A stretch of 64,000 nucleotides of DNA from Arthrobacter sp. B1I2 (lineage in GTDB: Bacteria; Actinomycetota; Actinomycetes; Actinomycetales; Micrococcaceae). The position numbers were made by a program, and so were the translations under genes. The stretch is from the NCBI RefSeq assembly GCF_030816485.1, contig NZ_JAUSYC010000001.1, forward strand, positions 1,302,001 through 1,366,000. Direction: 5' to 3'. Shown in pieces: positions 19,313 through 28,015 of the stretch. A model generated the notes under the pieces. That model saw only the letters and a list, made by a program, of their open reading frames with translations. It was not told the origin of the DNA and did not search any database. Each line of letters opens with the position of its first letter. The stretch's first letter is position 1.

Positions 19313-20275
19313 TTAGGTTCGTTGGCCCTCGGGTGACGAAACACCGTGCGAGTGAAGTTCACTTTTCGTTGGGGGATTCGCGCCGGGCCTGGACACCGTA
19401 ATCGCGGCTGCTGCTGCGGCTGTTCGTCCCAACTGTTCCAGGGCTGCGGGTGTGAAGCCATCGGTTCCGACGGTGAGGAGTCCCAGGATCAGTGCGGACA
19501 TGTAGGAGTCGCCGGCACCGATAGTATCCGCCACCACGGTCTTCACGGCCGGAACGTAGACGCGGCTTGATGGTGTAGCCAGCAATGACCCTGACGAACC
19601 GCTGGTGATGACGGCCAGGTCCGCTCCAAGGCCCAGGATGTGGTCAGCGGCCTGTTCCACGTCCTTGTGTGGGTAGAGCCACAGGGCGTCTTCGTCGCTG
19701 AGCTTAACGACGTCTGCGAGGAGGACCAGCTCTTCGAAATTGCCGCATTCCTCGGCTTGGCTGCCGAGCAGGTCCGGCCTGATGTTGGGGTCGTAAGTGA
19801 TGGTGCACTCATGGCGGAGTTGCTGGAGGATTGCTTTGACCATAGCGGCACCCGGGGCCAGAGAGCTTGCGATGGAGCCGGTGTGAAGGAGCTTGGGCGG
19901 GGTATTTCCGACGTCGAGCGGCTCTGGGTCCCACGTGATGTCGAAGGCGTAGCTGGCCGAGCCATCCGGGGTGATGGTGGCTGCCGCCGTCGAGGTTTTC
20001 TCCAGTGAGCGGGAGCCGGGCAGGAGCTTCACTCCGGCGCCGGCAAGATGCTGCTCGAGATCCGCGCCGCGGAGGTCATCGCCGATGGCGGTGAGCAGAC
20101 CGGTGTTGATTCCCAGCCGGGCCAGGCCGTAGGCCACGTTGGCGGGGGAGCCGCCTGGGTGCTCGGTGCTGCCATCGGGTGTGGCGACGATGTCAATCAG
20201 GGCTTCCCCGATAACGACGACGTCCAGCGCCTGGGGCGCAGGGTTCGGCTTCCTGTAGTCATACATGTCTGTCAT
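19313..20275 (-). CDS. PfkB family carbohydrate kinase (probable fructokinase)
   Basis: 320 residues. It has the PfkB/ribokinase N-terminal signature VVIGEALIDIVATPDGSTEHPGGSPANVAYGLARLG and the C-terminal ATP/anion-hole motif DTIGAGDSYMSALI with the catalytic Asp in GAGD. It phosphorylates a sugar, most likely the fructose released by the upstream GH32 enzyme. The ATG at 20275 has GGAAAG upstream and lies 17 bases after the GH32 stop, so the open frame joining the two genes is a frameshift artefact, not a fusion. It is the last gene of the fructan operon. Confidence 0.9.
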   Translation of the reverse strand: MTDMYDYRKPNPAPQALDVVVIGEALIDIVATPDGSTEHPGGSPANVAYGLARLGINTGLLTAIGDDLRGADLEQHLAGAGVKLLPGSRSLEKTSTAAATITPDGSASYAFDITWDPEPLDVGNTPPKLLHTGSIASSLAPGAAMVKAILQQLRHECTITYDPNIRPDLLGSQAEECGNFEELVLLADVVKLSDEDALWLYPHKDVEQAADHILGLGADLAVITSGSSGSLLATPSSRVYVPAVKTVVADTIGAGDSYMSALILGLLTVGTDGFTPAALEQLGRTAAAAAAITVSRPGANPPTKSELHSHGVSSPEGQRT

Positions 20276-20292
20276 TCCCGGCTTTCCGCGCT

Positions 20293-21802
20293 TTAGGCCA
20301 ACTGCGTCACGTGGAGGCTGTTGATGGTTGCTGAGCCGCCGGTCGCGTAGACGGCGAGGTCGGTGCTGGTCTCTGCCGGAAAGATTAACTCGGTCATGGT
20401 GACTTGGCCGCCCTGGGCAAAGACTTCGACAGAGCAGTGGTCCACGAAGATGGTGAGATCGTAGGAGCCGTCCGTTGTGCCCACGGGGGCGTGTGTCGAT
20501 GGACGCGAAGGATTCATGGAAGTCCGTTTGGCCCGATTCCCGGCGGTCAACGACCAAGGATCCTTGGGCGGGGCGGATACCCACACGGGTTCCGAGCATG
20601 CCGTTGCCGCGGAGGATGAGGCCGAATTCGTTGGCAGTCCCGGGGGTGAACGTGACTTCGATGCGCTGGACGGCACCGGAGGCGCCATCCAGGAGCTGCG
20701 TGGCGTCGGAGATGGTGGTCCCGGAAAGACTGAATGATGGGGAGGAGCCAGCCCGGGCTGCCCAGTCGCCCAGGGGTTGCTGCACAAGGCGAAGGTTGCC
20801 GTCAATGGGTTTGAGTGTCACTTCGCGTGCCAGGGACATGGGGCTGCGCCAGGGTGACGTGGGGATGACGTTGGCGTATTCCCAGTTGTTCATCCAGGCG
20901 ATCATGAGGCGGCGGTTGTCGGGGGCGTCGCTGAAGGAGACGGCGGCGTAATAGTCCCGGCCCCAGTCGAGCCATTGATAATCAGCCAGCCGGTCCGGGT
21001 CCTGGTGGCCCTGGGTGACGGTTGTGGCAGAGGTGAAGGTCTTCCCGTCGAAGTCCCCAACGAAGTACTGGCCGGCGGAGCCGTTGTTGGGCCCGCCGGG
21101 GTTGAGGTTGACGGTGAGAACCCACTTGACGTTTTCCGGGTCACCGTCCACCGGCAAGGGGAACAGGTCGGGGCATTCCCAGACGCCGCCGGTGGCGTTT
21201 GCGGGCCCGAAGCTGCTTAGCAGTTCCCAGTTCTTCAGGTCTTCGGATTTGTAGAGGAGCACCTGGAAGTCTTTGGCTTCGACGGCGACCATCACCCAGT
21301 AGCTGCCCGCGTCGCCGTCGTAGCGGAGGACTTTGGGGTCGCGGAACTCTGCCGATTCCCGGCTCAGGACGGGGTTGGCGTTGTGCTTGGTCCAGGTGTA
21401 GCCGCCGTCCAGGCTGTAGGCCAGGGATTGGGCCTGGGTGCCTTCATGGACGGATCCGGGTTTGAACGCGCTGGTGTAAATGGCCACGAGCGGGGGGACG
21501 GCGTCGGTGCCGAAGCCGCTGGTGTTGCCGCGGTCATAGACGATGCTGCCGGAGAAGATGTTCTCGTTCTCGTCGCAGCTGATGGCGACGGGATGCTCGG
21601 TCCAGGTCAGCAGGTCGGGTGAGGTGGCGTGTCCCCAGGACATGTTTCCCCAGACATTGTCCAGGGGGTTGTTCTGGTAATAGAGGTGGTAGACGCCTTC
21701 ATGGAAGATCAGGCCGTTGGGGTCATTGAGCCAGGTGTTCCGTGCGGCGTAGTGCAGGGCCGGCCGGAATGTTTCGGCTGTCGTGGCGGTGGCGGCAGTC
21801 AT
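20293..21802 (-). pseudogene. GH32 fructosidase (levanase/inulinase type) with a one-base frameshift
   Basis: The frame from 21802 gives a typical GH32 five-bladed propeller: catalytic nucleophile in NDPNG (WLNDPNGLIFH), the RDPKV transition-state motif (FRDPKVLRY) and the acid/base in WECPDLF. At about 20491 one extra base shifts the frame just after ESFASIDT. Deleting it restores APVGTTDGSYDLTIFVDHCSVEVFAQGG, the C-terminal beta-sandwich, down to the TAA at 20293, for a protein of about 502 residues. It hydrolyses terminal or internal fructosyl bonds of sucrose, inulin or levan. No signal peptide is seen, so it is probably cytoplasmic and acts on imported oligosaccharides. If the shift is real, the C-terminal domain is lost. 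Confidence 0.85.
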
Positions 21803-21868
21803 GAAGGTTGTGTCTCGTTTCTGTGCAGGTTCAGGTTTTGGGGAGCATCCGGGTGTACGGGTTCCCGG

Positions 21869-21907
21869 CAGTGGGGTGGGCCGGCCTCGAGCCGGCCCAC
21901 CCCACTG
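21869..21907 (-). terminator. Intercistronic hairpin between solute-binding protein and GH32 genes
   Basis: A perfect 17-bp, GC-rich stem (21869-21885 with 21891-21907) with a CTCGA loop lies eight bases after the binding-protein stop codon. No T-run follows. It could be a partial terminator or a 3'-end stabiliser that keeps the binding-protein transcript more abundant than the downstream enzyme genes. Confidence 0.75.
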
Positions 21908-21914
21908 GTTGGAG

Positions 21915-23522
21915 CTAGGAGTTCTTCTTGTAGCGGTCGTAGGCCTGCTGGTAGACCTCGATCATTTTGTCGACTCCGACGTTCTTGAGCTGGGAGACGT
22001 AACCGTCCCATTCCTGCTCGATACCTCCTGAGACGACCCACTTGGCAGTGTTTTGCTTCACCAGGGAAGTGACGTCAGTCTGGATGGTGCTGATTTGCTG
22101 GAGTTCCTCGTTGGACAGGGCCACCGGCGGGTATCCGTCGTTGCCCGCGAAGGGTTTGTAGAACTCGTTGACGGTCTTCTGGCGTTCAGCTGCCCGCGGT
22201 TCCGGAGCGACGACCGTCTTGAAGTTTTCAGCGGTGTTGGCTTTCGGGCCGCCCGGGGCAACCTTTTGGCGGCGTTCGCCTTCACTGGTGCCTGCCGGAG
22301 CAGGAACCTGGATCAGCAGGCCGCTGGCGTCCTTTTGCAGGGTCTCGCCGATCGGCCCCCAGTTGGCCTGGGCGGACTGGATGGGGTCGTAGAGGTTATC
22401 TGCCCATCGCATGGTCGCAGCCGGGTATTTGTTTGCCCGTGTGATGGCGAAGGCGCCGCGGGCGATTTCCTGGTTGTTGGCCTGGCTGGCGATCCGCTTG
22501 CCGTCCACGCCTTCAAGGACCGGGACGAGGGCATAGTCGCTGGCACGGTCGGCGCCGACCATTTCGGGGATTTCCCACCAGGCAAAGGAACCGAGGTTTT
22601 CGGTGGCGGCTTTGCCCTTGGCCAGGTAGGCCTTGTCGTCCTGCGAGAAGGACTCGGGGTCGATCAGGCCCTCCCGGTACCACTCGTGCAGCGTCTGGAG
22701 AGCCTTCTTGTAGCCGTCCTGGGTGGCAGTGAAGATGATCTTGTCGTCCTGGACAATGCGGTGGTCCATGTTGTCCGGCACCCCGCCCAAGGCGGCGAGC
22801 AGGTCAACAATGTCTCCGCACCAGGAGCCGGGGATGAAGCTCAGGGGGATGGTCCTGCCGGTCCCGGAGGCATCCTGGTTCTTGAAGGCGAGCAGTGCGT
22901 CATGGAACTCATCGATGGTCTTGGGCATCGGGATGTTGAGTTTCTTCAGCCATGACGTGTTGATGGCCAGGGCGTGGGGGAACTGGACCAGGCCGAGTTC
23001 CTCGACTGAAGGCAGGGAGTAGATGTGCCCGTCCGAGGAGGTGATGGCCGCCTTGATGTCAGCCCGTTCGGAGAGCAGCTTGGAGAGGTTGGGGGCGTTC
23101 TTCTCGATCAGGCCCTCGAGCGGGAGGAGGGTGCCGCTGGCGGAGTAGGTTGCGATCTCCGTGTCGGTCAGGCCGGTGTTGAAGAACGCATCGGGCAGGT
23201 CGCCACTGGCGAGGATGAGGTTCTTCTTCTCCTGGAACACCGTCTCGGGGAGGTTCTCCCAGTTGATGTGGATGTTGGTGGTCTTTTCCCACTCCTTCAC
23301 CACCGTCATGGTGTTGTAGTCCGGCGCCAGGGCGGTCTTGGTCCCGGAGAACTTCAGGTCCAGTTGCTTGCTGACGATCGGGAAGCCGGTCTCCTGGAAA
23401 CCGAAGTCGGCGGAGGCGTCTTTGATCTCCGTGGTGCGGGAACCGCCGCCGGAGCAGGCGGTGAACGTCAATGTTCCGGCCAGGATAGCGCCAAGGGCGG
23501 CGTATTTACGGCTGAATGCCAT
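21915..23522 (-). CDS. Extracellular sugar-binding lipoprotein of ABC transporter
   Basis: 535 residues. Lipoprotein signal peptide ends FTA-C23. The long body (WEKTTNIHINWENLPETVFQEKKNLILASGDLPDAFF) matches the large LipO/LplA-like family of solute-binding proteins for oligo- or polysaccharides. It works with the two permeases encoded just upstream. No ATPase gene is in the operon, so a shared MsmK/MsiK-type ATPase encoded elsewhere is expected. Neighbouring GH32 and PfkB genes point to fructo-oligosaccharides or levan fragments as ligand. Confidence 0.9.
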   Translation of the reverse strand: MAFSRKYAALGAILAGTLTFTACSGGGSRTTEIKDASADFGFQETGFPIVSKQLDLKFSGTKTALAPDYNTMTVVKEWEKTTNIHINWENLPETVFQEKKNLILASGDLPDAFFNTGLTDTEIATYSASGTLLPLEGLIEKNAPNLSKLLSERADIKAAITSSDGHIYSLPSVEELGLVQFPHALAINTSWLKKLNIPMPKTIDEFHDALLAFKNQDASGTGRTIPLSFIPGSWCGDIVDLLAALGGVPDNMDHRIVQDDKIIFTATQDGYKKALQTLHEWYREGLIDPESFSQDDKAYLAKGKAATENLGSFAWWEIPEMVGADRASDYALVPVLEGVDGKRIASQANNQEIARGAFAITRANKYPAATMRWADNLYDPIQSAQANWGPIGETLQKDASGLLIQVPAPAGTSEGERRQKVAPGGPKANTAENFKTVVAPEPRAAERQKTVNEFYKPFAGNDGYPPVALSNEELQQISTIQTDVTSLVKQNTAKWVVSGGIEQEWDGYVSQLKNVGVDKMIEVYQQAYDRYKKNS

Positions 23523-23592
23523 GGGTCATTCCTATTCTGAGGGGGGTGCTGATAGCCCGGGGCGGTTGCCAGGGCGTGCTGCTTGGAGAGGG

Positions 23593-24552
23593 TTATTTGA
23601 CGGCGCCGATCATGGCGCCCTTGGTGAAGTGCTTCTGCATGAATGGCAGGGCAATCATGAGGGGCAGGCTCGAGACGACGATCATGGCGTACTTGGTGAG
23701 CTCTGCGATCCTTTGAGCGGCGGCATAGGAGGCGATGTCTCCGCCGGTGGTTCCGGTGGATGAGACGTCGGACTGGATAAGGATGTTGCGCAGTACAAGC
23801 TGCAGCGGGTACTTGGAGTCGTCGTTGAGGAAGATCAGGGCGTCGAAGAACGAGTTCCAGTGCGCCACGACGTGAATCATGATCATGAGCATGATCAGTG
23901 GCTTGGACAGGGGGAGGACCATTTTGAAGAAGAACTTGAAGTCTGTTGCCCCGTCCATCTGGGCGGCTTCGCGCAGTTCGTTCGGGATGGTGTGTTCGAA
24001 GAACGACCTGGCGATGATCAGGTTCCAGACACCGACGGCTCCGGGCAGTACGACGGCCCAGACGGTGTTGAGCATGCCCAGGTCGCGGACCACCAGGTAC
24101 TTGGTGATGAGTCCGCCGTCGAAGAACATGGTGATGACGAACAGCAGCATCAGGATTTTTCGGCCGGGCATGTCCTTGCGGGACAGGGCGTAGGCGCCAC
24201 AGAGGATGGTGCTGACGCTGATGAAGGTGCCCAGAACGGTGTAGATGAGCGTGTTGCCCAGTCCGTTCCAGATCCGGCTGTCGGCGAAGATCCGTTCGTA
24301 CCCTTCGGTGGTGATTCCTGAAGGGAAGAGCCAGACCTTGCCTTCGTAGACTGCGTTCGGGTCGCTGATGGAGGCGATGACGATGAAGTACAGCGGGTAC
24401 ACGACGGCCAGGATGGACAGCAGCAGGACAACGGTGGCGCCAAGGTTGAAGGCGCGGTCACCGTACTTCACCCGTAGGCTCTGCTTTCGTTGGCCGCGGC
24501 TGACGGGCCGGGTCGGATTCTCGATGGTGCGGGGGTTGGTAGTCAGGGACAT
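23593..24552 (-). CDS. Carbohydrate ABC transporter permease (LplC/MsmG-like)
   Basis: 319 residues, six predicted membrane helices. The EAA loop is NELREAAQMDGATDFKFFFKMVLPLSKPLIMLM, and the protein ends in KHFTKGAMIGAVKG-type residues (FTKGAMIGAVK), the usual tail of this CUT1 subgroup. It is the second inner-membrane subunit of the importer, seven bases after the other permease gene. Confidence 0.92.
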   Translation of the reverse strand: MSLTTNPRTIENPTRPVSRGQRKQSLRVKYGDRAFNLGATVVLLLSILAVVYPLYFIVIASISDPNAVYEGKVWLFPSGITTEGYERIFADSRIWNGLGNTLIYTVLGTFISVSTILCGAYALSRKDMPGRKILMLLFVITMFFDGGLITKYLVVRDLGMLNTVWAVVLPGAVGVWNLIIARSFFEHTIPNELREAAQMDGATDFKFFFKMVLPLSKPLIMLMIMIHVVAHWNSFFDALIFLNDDSKYPLQLVLRNILIQSDVSSTGTTGGDIASYAAAQRIAELTKYAMIVVSSLPLMIALPFMQKHFTKGAMIGAVK

Positions 24553-24559
24553 ATCGGCA

Positions 24560-25534
24560 TCACCACAGGGTCGCTTGGTTGGCCCGGCGTGCGATCGTGT
24601 TGAAGACGAGCAGCAACGCCAGGTTGAGGAGGGAGTTGAACAGGCCGATGGCGGCCGAGTAGCTGAACTGCGCTTGCTGCAGGCCTGCGTGGTAGACGTA
24701 TGTCTGGATGATTTCCGAGGATGAGATGTTCAGCGGGGTCTGCATCAGCAGCGCCTTCTCGAATCCAACGTTCAGCAGGTTGCCGATGGCGAGAATGAAC
24801 AGGATCGTCACCACCGGCATGATGCCCGGCAGGTCGATGTGCCGGATGCGCTGCAGCTTGGAAGCGCCGTCGACCTTCGCCGCGTCATGCAGTGCCGGAT
24901 CGATCGCCGCCAGGGCCGCCAGGTACACGATCATCGAAAAGCCGGCGTTCTGCCAGACATCCGAGATCACGTAGACGGGGCGGAACCACTCCGCCGAACC
25001 CATGAAGAAGATGGGCTCCCCGCCGCCAAGCTGGATGGCGTTGTTCACCAGGCCGGATCTGGGGGAGAGGAGGACAAACATGATGCCAACCACCACAACC
25101 GTGGAGATGAAGGCCGGCGAGTACAGGACGGTCTGGGTGAACTTCTTGAACTTCTCGCTTTGCAGCTGGTTGACCAGCAGCGCCAGGATGATCGGGATGG
25201 GAAAAGCAATCAACAGGCCGAGGATGGCGATCCACAGGGTGTTTCCGACTACCTGGCCGAATTGGTAGGAGTTTACAAACCTGATGAAATGCGTCAGGCC
25301 CACCCAGGGGCTGTCGGTGAAACCGTCCACCGGGTTGTAGTTCTTGAAAGCTATCTGCACGCCGTACATCGGCCAGTACTTGAAGACCAGGATGTAGATG
25401 ACGGCGGGTGCTAGTAATACGTATAACTGCCAGGCACGGGAAATTCTTTTGAGGCGGAGCGAAAGAGAATTTTTCCGTTGCGGCAGCGGTGCCGCAGCTG
25501 GACCGCCGCGTCGGGCCGGGATGGTGCGGCTCAT
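24560..25534 (-). CDS. Carbohydrate ABC transporter permease (LplB-like)
   Basis: 324 residues, six membrane helices, starting with a basic cytoplasmic N-terminus (about 1-35). The EAA loop is ALHDAAKVDGASKLQRIRHIDLPGIMPV. The ATG overlaps the LacI stop by four bases (ATGA). Codons for L-Y-V-L-L at 25412-25426 are TTA TAC GTA TTA CTA, very unlike the GC-rich codon use around them; this run coincides with a copy of the LacI operator-like sequence (25413-25428). Confidence 0.92.
   Translation of the reverse strand: MSRTIPARRGGPAAAPLPQRKNSLSLRLKRISRAWQLYVLLAPAVIYILVFKYWPMYGVQIAFKNYNPVDGFTDSPWVGLTHFIRFVNSYQFGQVVGNTLWIAILGLLIAFPIPIILALLVNQLQSEKFKKFTQTVLYSPAFISTVVVVGIMFVLLSPRSGLVNNAIQLGGGEPIFFMGSAEWFRPVYVISDVWQNAGFSMIVYLAALAAIDPALHDAAKVDGASKLQRIRHIDLPGIMPVVTILFILAIGNLLNVGFEKALLMQTPLNISSSEIIQTYVYHAGLQQAQFSYSAAIGLFNSLLNLALLLVFNTIARRANQATLW
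25413..25428. promoter_or_regulatory. Intragenic LacI operator-like site
   Basis: AGTAATACGTATAACT matches the putative operator upstream of the lacI-type gene (AGTTATTCGTATAACT at 26607-26622) at 14 of 16 positions and is a near-perfect palindrome around a central CG. It lies about 1.19 kb downstream inside the first permease gene, where it forces five unusually AT-rich codons. It may act as an auxiliary operator for looping or roadblock. Confidence 0.6.
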
Positions 25535-26574
25535 GGCATCTCCTTGGGATGAGTCACTGAGTTCCGTTCGATCAGGGGGCAGTCCATGAGCTCGACCCGG
25601 CCTTCGGGTTCCGCGTCCTGGAGGATCAGTTCGACCGCACGCCGGCCCATGGCGACGAACGGCAATTCAAAAGTGGTCAGGCCCGGCCGGAGGAACGGCG
25701 CCAATGTGGCCTGATTGTCGAAGCCCACAATGGACACGTCCTCAGGAATTGAAAGGCGCAGATCCGACACCGCCTGGTAGGCGCCCCAGGCGCCACGGTC
25801 GTTGGCACAGAAAATCGCGGTGGGCGGGTTGCTTGAGGTCAGCAGCTCCATCGCGTACCTGTAGCCGTCTTCCTCGCCGCCTTTGCCGAAGCGGACCAGA
25901 TCAGGATCCAATTCCAGGCCTGCTTCCTGGAGCGCTTTCCTGTAGCCCTCGTAACGTCCGACGGCGGCGGGCAGCTCACTCTCGAGGGTCTCGATATTGA
26001 TTAGCGCGATCCGCGAATGGCCGGCTTCGAGCAGGCGGTGGGTAGCTGCATGTCCGCCTTTGACTTCGTCGGGAGCGACACTCGCAACCCGCCCGGCCCG
26101 GTCCTGCGAATTCAGCACCACCGATCGGATGCCCGTTAGGGCCTCCGGAACATCCAGGCGGCGGTGGTACATGCCCGCGTAGACCACTCCGGCAACTTTG
26201 TAGGAGAGCATTGTGTTCAGGGATGCTGCCTCAAGCTCTTTGTCGCCGCCGGTATTGACGGTCAGCAGGAGCAGCCCGTCCTCCCACGCCCGCTGCTGCG
26301 CGCCTTCGATGATGGCGCCGGCAAAAGGAGTGGTGGCAACGGTGTCGCCGATAAACCCGATCATGCCTGCCACGCCATCGCGGAGTGTCTTGGCATGGGC
26401 GTTGGTGCGGTAGCCCAACTGGTCCACGGCGTCCCGGACCTTCTTGCGGGTCTCTTCCGAGAACCGCGACCCTGAAGCCGAATTGAGGACCAGGGACACG
26501 GTGGCCTGTGAGACGCCGGCGGCAGCAGCGACATCGTGCATTGTCGGTCCTGACTTTGGCCGTGATCCAGCCAT
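25531..26574 (-). CDS. LacI family regulator of the fructan operon
   Basis: 347 residues. The N-terminal helix-turn-helix TMHDVAAAAGVSQATVSLVLN and hinge RTNAHAKTLRDG are typical of LacI/GalR, followed by a periplasmic-binding-protein-like effector domain (IGFIGDTVATTPFAGAIIEGAQ to the end). The ATG at 26574 is chosen because GAGGAG (26581-26586) sits six bases upstream; a GTG at 26580 would abut that site. It is the first gene of its own operon, overlaps the permease gene, and likely represses it in the absence of a sugar effector. Confidence 0.92.
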   Translation of the reverse strand: MAGSRPKSGPTMHDVAAAAGVSQATVSLVLNSASGSRFSEETRKKVRDAVDQLGYRTNAHAKTLRDGVAGMIGFIGDTVATTPFAGAIIEGAQQRAWEDGLLLLTVNTGGDKELEAASLNTMLSYKVAGVVYAGMYHRRLDVPEALTGIRSVVLNSQDRAGRVASVAPDEVKGGHAATHRLLEAGHSRIALINIETLESELPAAVGRYEGYRKALQEAGLELDPDLVRFGKGGEEDGYRYAMELLTSSNPPTAIFCANDRGAWGAYQAVSDLRLSIPEDVSIVGFDNQATLAPFLRPGLTTFELPFVAMGRRAVELILQDAEPEGRVELMDCPLIERNSVTHPKEMP

Positions 26575-26606
26575 GGGCACCTCCTCGGGCCGCTCGGGTA
26601 ATGATT

Positions 26607-26622
26607 AGTTATTCGTATAACT
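26607..26622. promoter_or_regulatory. Putative LacI operator upstream of the fructan operon
   Basis: AGTTAT-TCGT-ATAACT is a 16-bp inverted repeat with a central CG, the usual form of LacI-family operators. It lies 32 bp upstream of the regulator's ATG, where it could cover the operon promoter. Confidence 0.65.
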
Positions 26623-26743
26623 TGCACAACTGTAAGGTGAATCACGCGGGGGTGTCAAGCATTACTTCATGATGTGCAACCTGGGCGCTGCACGCCGGCA
26701 AGTCGCCAGCGGCCTCATGCCCCTTGTTGACCGCGATCGGACG

Positions 26744-27778
26744 TTAGCGCGCGGTTGAAAGGATGAGTGGCGCGCAGCTGTTGCGGGGCAGGTAGTCAGC
26801 TTTGACCTCAATGCGCCGGGCGCCGTCGGGCAGCTTCCCGTGCATCCGCCCGAGCACCAGCTCGATGGCGTGAACGGCAAGCATGTCGAGCGGCTGGCGG
26901 ATGACGCTCAGCGGGGGACAGGTCAGTTCGGTCCAGGGATTGTCGTCAAAGACGATGAGGGAAAGCTCATCCGGGATGTCAGTACCCATTTGGACGAGCC
27001 TGCGGACCGAACTCTGCACTTGCGCGGTGTTGGCCACGATGAGGGCCGTGGGTGGCTGACGCATCGCAAGCAGTGATCCTACGGCGCCGCCACCCGCGTC
27101 CCCACGAAAGGGCACGTCACGTATAAGCGTGGGGTCTACGGGCAAAGACGCGTTCTGGTGGGCTGCCGTGTAGCCGTTCAGCCTGGCACTTCCGGTGGAA
27201 GTGGTGAGAGGGCCCGTGATCAGCCCGATCCGGGTATGGCCCAGGCTGATGAGGTGCTCGGTTGAGCGTTGCGCTGAGTCGAAGTTCTCGATGCTCACAA
27301 CGTCCACATCTTCGAGTTCCTCGATGGCACGGTCGATGAAGACCACGTTGACGCCGAGGTCGCGCAGGCGCCTCCATTTTTCGATGTTGCCCCCGGTGGG
27401 AGTGGCAATGACGCCGCTAACAGAGCGGTCCAGCAAGGTGTCCAGGGAGTCCGCCTCAAGGTGCGGGTCCTCCTGCGTGGTCATCAACACCACCTGCACG
27501 CCATGGCTGCGTGCTTCCCAGACGATCCTGTCCGCCAGGCGGGCGAAAAACGGATTGGAAAGGTCAGTGACCACCAGGCCGATCGTAAGCGCCTGCCCGG
27601 CGCTGAGTTCACGCGCGGCCGCCCGGGGCCGGTAACCCAGTTCCTCAATGACCCGCAGGACCTCTTGCCTTTTCGCAGGGGCCACGGGTCCCGAATCCGG
27701 GTTCAGGACCCGTGAGACCACGGAGACGGACACCCCCGCGGCCGCCGCTACATCGCGAATAGTAGGCGCTTTGCGCAC
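26744..27778 (-). CDS. LacI family regulator of the TRAP/sugar-acid operon
   Basis: 344 residues. Helix-turn-helix PTIRDVAAAAGVSVSVVSRVLN is followed by the hinge PRAAARELSAG and an effector domain (IGLVVTDLSNPFFARLADRIVWEA). GTG at 27778 is the likely start because AAGGAGG (27782-27788) lies just upstream; the GTG at 27796 precedes that site. It is divergent from the operon beginning at 28016, whose promoter carries a perfect LacI-type palindrome at 27903-27920. It therefore probably represses that operon until a sugar acid or its metabolite binds. Confidence 0.9.
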   Translation of the reverse strand: MRKAPTIRDVAAAAGVSVSVVSRVLNPDSGPVAPAKRQEVLRVIEELGYRPRAAARELSAGQALTIGLVVTDLSNPFFARLADRIVWEARSHGVQVVLMTTQEDPHLEADSLDTLLDRSVSGVIATPTGGNIEKWRRLRDLGVNVVFIDRAIEELEDVDVVSIENFDSAQRSTEHLISLGHTRIGLITGPLTTSTGSARLNGYTAAHQNASLPVDPTLIRDVPFRGDAGGGAVGSLLAMRQPPTALIVANTAQVQSSVRRLVQMGTDIPDELSLIVFDDNPWTELTCPPLSVIRQPLDMLAVHAIELVLGRMHGKLPDGARRIEVKADYLPRNSCAPLILSTAR

Positions 27779-27872
27779 CGCTCCTCCTTGAGACACAAGA
27801 CCCTCGTCATCGTTACCTACGCCATTACTTCCACCCCGTTCGCTTTATTACGAAGGGCCGGGAAGGTGATCG

Positions 27873-27902
27873 TTGACACAGCTTATCAGCAGCTGGTACA
27901 AA
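27873..27902 (+). promoter_or_regulatory. Promoter of the TRAP/sugar-acid operon
   Basis: A consensus -35 TTGACA (27873-27878) is 18 bp from TACAAA (27897-27902). The LacI-type palindrome begins at the next base, so the repressor would block the transcription start. The rest of 27779-28015 shows no other feature. Confidence 0.65.
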
Positions 27903-27920
27903 AGTGGAACCGGTTCCACT
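27903..27920. promoter_or_regulatory. LacI-family operator (perfect 18-bp palindrome)
   Basis: AGTGGAACCGGTTCCACT is a perfect inverted repeat with the GGAACCGGTTCC core typical of LacI/GalR operators. It lies directly after the -10 element, between the divergent lacI-type gene and the operon it probably controls. Confidence 0.8.
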
Positions 27921-28015
27921 CCGGACAGTTTTCCTTACAAAACGCGACGAAGAAGTTGTGCCATCCGGCCTGCCGGAGGTGCTTTCTTTCGCCAAGCACC
28001 CCTTAGAGAGATCCC

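Noticed and set aside
19313..21802. An 829-residue GH32-PfkB fusion enzyme
   Set aside because: The link region (RPRGHNGRLLRSHHL...) is out-of-frame translation of the GH32 beta-sandwich domain. Correcting one base gives a normal GH32 stop, and PfkB has its own start with a ribosome-binding site.
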